Source: a virus. Taken from it: DNA of 20,130 bases. Of this stretch, positions 14,595-20,130 are shown piece by piece. Below the pieces are notes generated by a model. It saw nothing but the letters and a program-made list of their open reading frames with translations, was not told the origin of the DNA and made no database searches. The stretch spans positions 1 through 20,130 of IMG/VR virus record IMGVR_UViG_3300033148_002173; one strand, given 5' to 3'. Position numbers and translations under genes: made by a program. Within the stretch, counting starts at the first letter, position 1. Each line of letters begins with the position of its first letter.

Positions 14595-16808
14595 ATGGCG
14601 AATGATATTGATCTACTCTATCAGCATCTTGAGGCTACAGATAAAGCGGGTGATACGGTTAAGGCGCAGAAAATAGCGTCAAAAATACGAGAGCTTAAAG
14701 CTGCAAAGGCGGCAAGTCCACAAGAAGATCAGATAGCTGTAGGCTTAGAGCCTGCAACATTTATGGCTACCTCTGGCGCTGCGGTTCCTGTCTCTGGATT
14801 AGCGGGATTGGCGGGCACTCTTGTACCTGATTCTCTAGGTGGCGATGAGGGAATGGGGGCTAGGTGGCAGGCCGCTACTGAATCCGCACTAACTGACGAC
14901 ATAGACACTCAGCAAGGTAGAAATGAGCTTGAAATAATCGCTAATATGCCTGTTATTAAACAGATGGGGGAGTTTGCTCAAGACTATACTGATGAAGTTA
15001 AAAGGAACGTAAGAACTATAGGTGACGGCGGCGCGATAACCGTCCCTAATCCTTTTGGTGAAACTGCTGAGGATGATTTCACTATAGTATCAAAAGAAAA
15101 TATACCGCTATTACAAACAGCAATTGAGACTGCCGCCACAGCAGGCCCAGAGGCTGCTATGGCTCTTCTTGGGATTAAGGGTGGTGGATTAGCTAGGCAA
15201 GGAGTAAAAGAAGTTGCCAACATTGTAGATGAATTTAAGGGGCCTGTATTTGATGCTGCAAAGGAGACTACGGATTCGATAGTTAAGCAAGTTTCAGGGA
15301 CTCCTGAATATAATATTTATGACGATAAAGGGCTTTTTACACCGGAGTCCGTCGAGATAATTGGAGATATATACAACAAAAGACTATCGGAAAAACCTAG
15401 AGTTGCACAGCAAGCAAAAAGACTTCAGGAAGAGGGAAAGCCAGAAGCTGAAATTGAAGCTTTCTTAAAAAGAGCTTTAGATCTTGATGACGTTCTTTCA
15501 CCTAATGAAATGACTAGACATAACACGTTTAAGGAAACTAATGTAACCCCTTTACGCGCAGACATAACCGGATCAACTGATGACTGGCGTATTCAGCGCG
15601 ATGCTATGAAGCAAAGCAATGATATATCTAAGCGAGTGGCACAGCAAGATATAGAGCTAAAATCTACCGCTGAATCATTAAGAGAGGGAACGGGCGGGCA
15701 GTCTAATATTAATGACCGAAAAGGCACAAGCAAAAGACTGTTTGGACTGATGGATTCTGTTGTTCAAAAATACGATGACGCGACAACCAGAGCATATCAA
15801 ATGGCGCGTGAAAGATCTAAGGATGGACGAAACATAAAGCTTGATGAGTTAGTAACCACTACCCGTAAAAATCTGGCTTTAAGTCCTGCCGAGGGTTCTA
15901 GTGGCGTTCCGAAAACAATAATTAACATCCTTCGACGGGATGGCATACTTCCTGCGGAGGGCTATAAGGTACAAGGTAGAGTTGATGTTGATACTGCCGA
16001 AAGGATAAGGCAAGAAATAAACACGCTTTACCCTGACACCAAAGGGCTTGGAAGGGGCATGATTAGGGATATTAAAGAGTCCTTAGATAATGATGTAATG
16101 AAGGTTGCTGGCGAAGATGTATTTAAGGAAGCCAGACAGGCTAAAATTGATTACCATAAGCTTATAGAGAGAGAAAAGGGCAAGCGAGACAAAACCAAAA
16201 GCTCATTCGTTGAGGAAATTATTAATGAAAAGGTTAGCCCTGAAGATATTATAGATAAGCTGAAAGGCGCAAATGTAAGATTTCCTGATCTTGTCCACTT
16301 AAGAAAGTTTTTAGTTGAAAGCTCCGGCACTGAAGGAAAGCAGTTATGGCACGATATGCGCGCTCAGATAATGGAGGACGGTATAACCGCTGCCACAAAA
16401 AATATGGGCAAGCAAGAAGGTGGCGTTCAAGTATTCGATGGAATCGCATTTAAAAATCATGTTTATGGAGCAATCGGCGGAGTAGATAACGCTCAGCGTA
16501 GGAATTTATTTTTTAATCCCGATGAGCAGTCTTTAGTTAATAACATTGCTGAAATTAAGAAATTGCGTACGGCTCCAGGTGCGGTTCAATCTGGATCAGG
16601 TGCATCAGGGTTTGCAATAGAAGAGTTATTGCGGGAAGTGCAGGCTCAAGAAACTTTCGCCGGTGTGCCATATCGAAAAATGGGGCGCGGCGCTAAGTGG
16701 CTACATGGAGCATTAATGAATAGGACTAACCGAAAGAACGTTAAGGCCCCAACTCGACAAACAGACGCGGCAATTAAAAAGCAAATTGACGAAAACCAAC
16801 AAAATTAA
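14595..16808 (+). CDS. large ejection protein (P22 gp16 position), 737 aa
   Basis: This is the largest of the three ejection-type proteins. Residues 1-40 (MANDIDLLYQHLEATDKAGD and onward) form a short helical repeat seen at the start of other phage internal and lysis proteins (x-A-x-x-A-G-D-T-x-x-A-x-x-I). Two hydrophobic stretches at about 50-77 and 170-196 could contact membrane during DNA entry. The remainder is helical and highly charged, with long coiled-coil-like regions to about residue 600. I saw no lytic transglycosylase motif, so peptidoglycan cleavage is not claimed. P22 gp16 is 609 aa and membrane active; this one is longer. The ATG follows the previous stop by two bases with a weak ribosome site. 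Confidence 0.65.
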   Translation: MANDIDLLYQHLEATDKAGDTVKAQKIASKIRELKAAKAASPQEDQIAVGLEPATFMATSGAAVPVSGLAGLAGTLVPDSLGGDEGMGARWQAATESALTDDIDTQQGRNELEIIANMPVIKQMGEFAQDYTDEVKRNVRTIGDGGAITVPNPFGETAEDDFTIVSKENIPLLQTAIETAATAGPEAAMALLGIKGGGLARQGVKEVANIVDEFKGPVFDAAKETTDSIVKQVSGTPEYNIYDDKGLFTPESVEIIGDIYNKRLSEKPRVAQQAKRLQEEGKPEAEIEAFLKRALDLDDVLSPNEMTRHNTFKETNVTPLRADITGSTDDWRIQRDAMKQSNDISKRVAQQDIELKSTAESLREGTGGQSNINDRKGTSKRLFGLMDSVVQKYDDATTRAYQMARERSKDGRNIKLDELVTTTRKNLALSPAEGSSGVPKTIINILRRDGILPAEGYKVQGRVDVDTAERIRQEINTLYPDTKGLGRGMIRDIKESLDNDVMKVAGEDVFKEARQAKIDYHKLIEREKGKRDKTKSSFVEEIINEKVSPEDIIDKLKGANVRFPDLVHLRKFLVESSGTEGKQLWHDMRAQIMEDGITAATKNMGKQEGGVQVFDGIAFKNHVYGAIGGVDNAQRRNLFFNPDEQSLVNNIAEIKKLRTAPGAVQSGSGASGFAIEELLREVQAQETFAGVPYRKMGRGAKWLHGALMNRTNRKNVKAPTRQTDAAIKKQIDENQQN

Positions 16809-16813
16809 AACGG

Positions 16814-16822
16814 TGCTATAAT
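16814..16822 (+). promoter_or_regulatory. extended -10 promoter before tailspike gene (TGCTATAAT)
   Basis: TG-C-TATAAT at 16814-16822 is a perfect match to the extended -10 consensus, 28 bases before the tailspike ATG at 16851 with a good ribosome site (AAGAGG at 16837-16842) between. No -35 lies at a normal distance; TTGACG at 16786-16791 is 25 bases away, too far for standard spacing. Extended -10 promoters do not need one. This is the best promoter candidate in the window and would give the tailspike its own transcript. Confidence 0.5.
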
Positions 16823-16850
16823 GTGTTTTATATATCAAGAGGTTATTTAG

Positions 16851-18908
16851 ATGTTTATTAGAACTGCACCATTTTGGTCGCTTCCATCTGGAGCAGCTGC
16901 AAAAGATTGCCTAGTGTATATTGGCCTAAAGAATACAGACCCAACAATACCCGCTAATAAACTTTCTGTTGTTAATGGTTATGGTGGGGCTGCTGTATCA
17001 AATCCATTTCATATAAATAGCGCAGGAAAGCCTCGAAATACTAATGGCGAAGCTATCAATCCTTATATATCAGAGAATGAATACAGCCTAACATTCACCT
17101 CTGAGAATGGCGCGTTTATTGACTCAATACCCGATATGAGATCAGACGCTGTGGGGGCTTCAGGTGGCGCGGGAACTCCCACTGTAGATGCTGTATTAAA
17201 TAACTTCACTGATGCGCTTACTTCAGACATGACAGATTTTAATATTGTATTTATACAATCGTTTGCTCCATCTTGGGAGGGCACTGGAAGCGGGCCTGTA
17301 GGGGGTTTTTATGCATACAGAACAGGCACTCTCGGCACGCCATCAACAGGAAACCCTGGCGCATTTTTTGACTCGGAAGGTAATCAATATAAGCCTGCTG
17401 ACTTTCAAAGATTGTATGCTGAAATGTTCGGGGCTATAACGGGGATAGGTAATGACTCCTCAGCGGCTATCACAAATATGGTTGAAGCTGCCATAAGTCT
17501 AGAAAAGCCTTGCTACTTTGATGGCGATATATATTACATAAATACACAATCAAATATACCGGCAGGCTACACTCTAATGAGCTTTTACGCTACTAAGATC
17601 GATGGAGATTTAGCGATGTATGGGAATGGTAATACCATCATTAAAAATACCACGCCCAACAATCAACAATACCTATTTTGGGCTGAAGATGTTGAAAACT
17701 TGCATATTGAGGGATTGATTTTAGATGCCAATTCTTCCTCTGACATTACTGGCGCGCTATATTGTGCGGGGGTAGCTAATGCTTATCTTGATTGCACGAT
17801 TAAAAATAGCGGCCCCTTATATTTGTCTGGATCAACAACAAGACAGACAGACAAGGTGCGCGGGAATTTAGTTATTGAATCATCACAAGGCTTTGCTATT
17901 AGCGGAAAGTCAGCAGGATTTAAAAGCTTGGATATGTCGGCGCTTATATTAACTTCATGCTCAAAAGGCGTTGAGGTTACAGCTATTGATACTGATGGAT
18001 TCGGTTACGGGATAACGGCGCCAGAAGTTAACATCAGCAACATATCTGGTGATTGCACCAATGAGTTATATAGCGTCATTAGTGGATCGGTTAATTTTGA
18101 CACAATAAAGGTTAATGCGGCTAGTATTTTCAGCTTTCCATTGACCACTATTGACGTTGATTTGATTTACGGAAATAGCATTGTATCTAATGGGGATAAG
18201 GTCTTTACTTGCACATCAACAACATCAGCGAAAATAAATAGTATTTTTGTCGATAATATTCACGCGAGAGGCGTTACTACTGCATTTGAGTTTGATAATG
18301 CATTGCAGGTTGTTGGCGATGTCGTTTTTAATTACGTTGATATTGATGGTACAACAAATGGAATGGTTTTGGGTGATGATACCCAGCTTGGAAATATAAC
18401 TATAAACGGCGGGACATTTGGAGCAGTATCAAATGGAATAGTTATAAATCAAACCAATGGCCAAAATCTTAGATTTACAGGCTTGAGCCTTGGCGGAACA
18501 ACTACCATTATCAATGACTCATCAAAAAGTAAAATCACATCAGTATGCACAGTTTATAATGGGCGCGCCGAATATGATGATAATGGTGGAAGCCCTATAT
18601 ACACGCTTTCTGGTTTAATCCCCTCCGATTGGTCTATAGTCTATGAGCGGGGTTCGGGTAACTATGGCTTTAGTGCAATATTAACGCACAATCTTGGTCA
18701 TAAAGATCTATCTGTTTCAGCGTCTGGGATTGATCCAAACGCCCCATCAGACAATACAGGGGCTTGCCAAGTTTATGCGGCGGGTTACGGTAACAAAAGA
18801 GATGATGATATAAGAATTGTATTCTCTAGAAATACGGGCGCAAGTTCCAGCAATGTTTCAAACACATCAGTGAGTTTTGATTTCACAGTCACTTCAGCAT
18901 GGAATTAA
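16851..18908 (+). CDS. tailspike with P22-type head-binding domain, 685 aa
   Basis: The tailspike trimer binds and often cleaves surface polysaccharide. Residues 1-97 match the head-binding domain that attaches spikes to the gp4/gp10 tail: VYIGLKNTDPTIPANKLSVV, then NPFHINSAGKPRNTNGEAIN and YSLTFTSENG. Residues 98-200 are a linker with a repeated Gly/Thr-rich segment. From about 230 to 570 the sequence has the short, repetitive beta-strand pattern (VENLHIEGLILDANS, VNISNISG, IKVNAASIF) of a right-handed beta-helix. The C-terminal 115 residues form a separate beta domain, probably for trimerisation or substrate binding. I cannot identify catalytic residues or the sugar target. The gene is intact with a strong ribosome site. 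Confidence 0.85.
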   Translation: MFIRTAPFWSLPSGAAAKDCLVYIGLKNTDPTIPANKLSVVNGYGGAAVSNPFHINSAGKPRNTNGEAINPYISENEYSLTFTSENGAFIDSIPDMRSDAVGASGGAGTPTVDAVLNNFTDALTSDMTDFNIVFIQSFAPSWEGTGSGPVGGFYAYRTGTLGTPSTGNPGAFFDSEGNQYKPADFQRLYAEMFGAITGIGNDSSAAITNMVEAAISLEKPCYFDGDIYYINTQSNIPAGYTLMSFYATKIDGDLAMYGNGNTIIKNTTPNNQQYLFWAEDVENLHIEGLILDANSSSDITGALYCAGVANAYLDCTIKNSGPLYLSGSTTRQTDKVRGNLVIESSQGFAISGKSAGFKSLDMSALILTSCSKGVEVTAIDTDGFGYGITAPEVNISNISGDCTNELYSVISGSVNFDTIKVNAASIFSFPLTTIDVDLIYGNSIVSNGDKVFTCTSTTSAKINSIFVDNIHARGVTTAFEFDNALQVVGDVVFNYVDIDGTTNGMVLGDDTQLGNITINGGTFGAVSNGIVINQTNGQNLRFTGLSLGGTTTIINDSSKSKITSVCTVYNGRAEYDDNGGSPIYTLSGLIPSDWSIVYERGSGNYGFSAILTHNLGHKDLSVSASGIDPNAPSDNTGACQVYAAGYGNKRDDDIRIVFSRNTGASSSNVSNTSVSFDFTVTSAWN

Positions 18909-18932
18909 GCAATAATAAAGCAGGCTTTTAAT

Positions 18933-19217
18933 ATGTTTATAGATATACAAAAAATGGCGGGGGGCACACCGCTGCCAAGGGGCAAGGTGCATATAGGCGC
19001 AGTAGCCACTAACCCTGTTGATAGCCCTATATCAGTATATTCTGATTATAATTACAGCACCCCAATATCTACGCCACTATTTTTAGACGCTAATGGCTTG
19101 CCTGTTGATGCTGATGGCGCTCAAGTTAATCTATATTTTAATGCAGACTTTACTATCCAGTTAACTGATGAGTACGCTGCTAACTTTTATCTAACCCCAC
19201 CAACAGTATCGGTATAA
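18933..19217 (+). CDS. stand-alone head-binding-like domain protein, 94 aa
   Basis: The protein repeats the plan of the tailspike head-binding domain in the preceding gene: a start MFI..., then GKVHIGAVATNPVDSPISVY, then TPLFLDANGLPVDADGAQVN and a strand FTIQLTDEYAANF. It stops after this domain with no beta-helix. It could be an adaptor that binds the tail and recruits another receptor-binding subunit, or the remnant of a lost second spike. The 24-base gap before it has no clear terminator, so it is probably cotranscribed with the tailspike. The similarity is seen by direct comparison of the two proteins; the adaptor role is inference. Confidence 0.7.
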   Translation: MFIDIQKMAGGTPLPRGKVHIGAVATNPVDSPISVYSDYNYSTPISTPLFLDANGLPVDADGAQVNLYFNADFTIQLTDEYAANFYLTPPTVSV

Positions 19218-19226
19218 GAGGCAAAC

Positions 19227-19538
19227 ATGAACCAGCTGAAATTTAAAACTAGACTAATAACTGCGGCCAGCTCTGTCGTGTATGGACAGCAAGGACTTGC
19301 TACTGATAATGAATCAACTAATAAGAGACTTGAGCAAATGAGTGTTCATAAAGTGGATTTAACTTCATTAGGGGCAGGCGTTGCAACAATATCTTTTGAC
19401 TCAGGCAACGGCCCTAATGGTGCTGAGACACAAAACGCAGGCACAGTAGCATCTTATTATGTTCCTAGTGTAATCGCTATCACAGTAGCTATATCAACAG
19501 CAGACACCAATGTGATACTTGAATCATCAAAGGGCTAG
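19227..19538 (+). CDS. hypothetical protein, possibly tail-associated, 103 aa
   Basis: I do not recognise a family. The N-terminal half is helical and polar (residues about 1-40, with QLKFKTRLITAASSVVYG), the second half is strand-rich with Thr, Val, Ser and Ala, ending in TVAISTADTNVILESS. An AGAGG ribosome site at 19217-19221 precedes the ATG. It follows the orphan head-binding protein by nine bases and precedes another small gene by three, so it likely belongs to the same tail-end operon. A structural role is inferred from composition and place. Confidence 0.5.
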   Translation: MNQLKFKTRLITAASSVVYGQQGLATDNESTNKRLEQMSVHKVDLTSLGAGVATISFDSGNGPNGAETQNAGTVASYYVPSVIAITVAISTADTNVILESSKG

Positions 19539-19541
19539 AAC

Positions 19542-19772
19542 GTGGCTATAATTGAAAAAGTTATATCTAAAGTCATAACATCACCAGGCTTTAACGGTAA
19601 GCCTTGGCTTGCGCCCTCTTCCGAAACAGATCAGGTAATAGCTTTTACATCAGGATCAAACGGTAACGGATATTGGTTCGAGATGCACATTGATGGCATC
19701 AAGATTGAACAGGTTCAAAGGTCTCAAAGATCTTCAAGCAGCTATGTCGCCGGTTCATCAATATCGATGTGA
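19542..19772 (+). CDS. hypothetical small beta-rich protein, 76 aa
   Basis: The start is GTG at 19542 with AAAGGG at 19528-19533 upstream. The protein has alternating strand-like stretches (KVISKVITSPGFNGKPW, YWFEMHIDGIKIEQVQ) and a Ser-rich end. Its stop overlaps the next frame's GTG (GTGA at 19769-19772). The two frames might instead be halves of one protein split by a single-base -1 shift, because the second frame is open over the last 63 bases of the first (19709-19772). Function unknown; location suggests a tail-end component. Confidence 0.45.
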   Translation: MAIIEKVISKVITSPGFNGKPWLAPSSETDQVIAFTSGSNGNGYWFEMHIDGIKIEQVQRSQRSSSSYVAGSSISM

Positions 19773-19957
19773 CAGACGAGAATGATTCCGCAACTACTGA
19801 TTTCATAACTGATGCAACTTGTCTTGATAGAGAATATACGGACTGTGTTAATGGATCAGTCACATCGACTACAGTTTCATTTTTTATGCGCGCACTTAAT
19901 AATGACTCAGACCAAAATAACGCAGATACCTGGACTGCAATTTGGAGGAAGGGATAA
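19769..19957 (+). CDS. hypothetical small protein or 3' half of a split gene, 62 aa
   Basis: The frame starts at GTG 19769, overlapping the previous stop by four bases, and ends with TAA at 19955-19957, overlapping the next ATG (TAATG). The product is acidic with two Cys (residues 18 and 26) and a strand-rich second half (STTVSFFMRALNN). No independent ribosome site is clear, which fits either coupling or a frameshifted single gene with the preceding frame. No family recognised. Confidence 0.4.
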   Translation: MTDENDSATTDFITDATCLDREYTDCVNGSVTSTTVSFFMRALNNDSDQNNADTWTAIWRKG

Positions 19958-20130
19958 TGGCTTTAATGATAAGCACAGGCTCAACCGCCGCAGGGAAATA
20001 TACGAGATTATATGATCCAGATGTAGGTGATTTGCTTGTAATGCAAGGCGGTAGAAGCCCATCAGCGAGCAGCCAAACTATTACACTACCTTATGAAACA
20101 GAGGATGCAGCGTGGCTGGGAACCACAACA
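19957..20130 (+). CDS. partial CDS running off the window end, first 58 aa
   Basis: The ATG at 19957 overlaps the preceding stop (TAATG) and has a strong purine-rich ribosome site (GGAGGAAGGG at 19944-19953). The frame stays open to the end of the window with no stop, giving 58 residues that begin MALMISTGSTAAGKYTRLYD and include a strand-like TITLPYETEDAAWLG. It is too short to assign. It continues the run of small genes after the tailspike. Confidence 0.55.
   Translation, partial: MALMISTGSTAAGKYTRLYDPDVGDLLVMQGGRSPSASSQTITLPYETEDAAWLGTTT

Noticed and set aside
16786-16791. TTGACG as a -35 for the tailspike promoter
   Set aside because: It is 25 bases from the TATAAT, outside the usual 16-18 base spacing; the extended -10 stands alone.
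18909-18932. Terminator after the tailspike (AAAGCAGGCTTT)
   Set aside because: The stem is only four AT-rich pairs with a four-base loop and no proper T tract.
1-20130. CRISPR array, tRNA genes, insertion sequence, reverse transcriptase or defence genes
   Set aside because: No regularly spaced repeats, cloverleaf-like sequences, transposase or reverse transcriptase motifs were seen; only the single tandem repeat at 12428-12523.

Overview
The window is a piece of a tailed double-stranded DNA bacteriophage of the podovirus type. It carries a P22-like packaging, head and short-tail cluster with every gene on the + strand. The order is small terminase, large terminase, portal, scaffold, coat, gp4-like head completion, gp10-like tail hub, three ejection-type proteins, then a tailspike with a P22-type head-binding domain. 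I see no tRNA, rRNA, integrase, CRISPR array or insertion sequence. The DNA is moderately AT-rich. The host is probably a Gram-negative bacterium, because this virion architecture is typical there, but nothing in the window names it.

Layout. 1-1672: six small genes of unknown or weakly inferred function, including a four-helix membrane protein, a coiled-coil protein with a C-terminal membrane anchor, a 45-residue Cys/His microprotein and a Lys-rich AT-hook-like protein whose 3' end overlaps the small terminase gene. 1602-5728: terminase subunits and portal. 5718-5939: a small protein with a duplicated ISY[A/S]DIF motif. 6032-8179: scaffold and coat, followed by a good intrinsic terminator. 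8226-10530: gp4-like protein, a small beta-rich protein and the gp10-like protein. 10527-12544: two fibre-like genes and a frameshifted third gene that also carries a perfect 48-bp tandem duplication. 12617-16808: three ejection-type proteins. 16851-20130: tailspike, a stand-alone second head-binding-like domain, and a run of small genes ending in one cut by the window edge.

How the genes work together. The terminase pair would cut and pump DNA through the portal into a procapsid of coat protein built on scaffold. The gp4-like and gp10-like proteins would then extend and close the portal, the ejection proteins would leave the head on infection, and the tailspike would bind the host surface. 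Genes are packed with short overlaps (TAATG, ATGA, GTGA), so the cluster probably behaves as an operon. Three gaps hold extended -10 promoter-like motifs that may restart transcription.

Most of the cluster is conventional. The least ordinary parts are the receptor-binding end (an orphan head-binding domain plus small beta-rich proteins), the place where P22 has its tail needle (occupied here by fibre-like genes with no recognisable needle), the frameshifted and internally duplicated gene, and the very small genes missed by a simple ORF length cutoff. I did not find a clearly new multi-gene system such as a defence island or retroelement.
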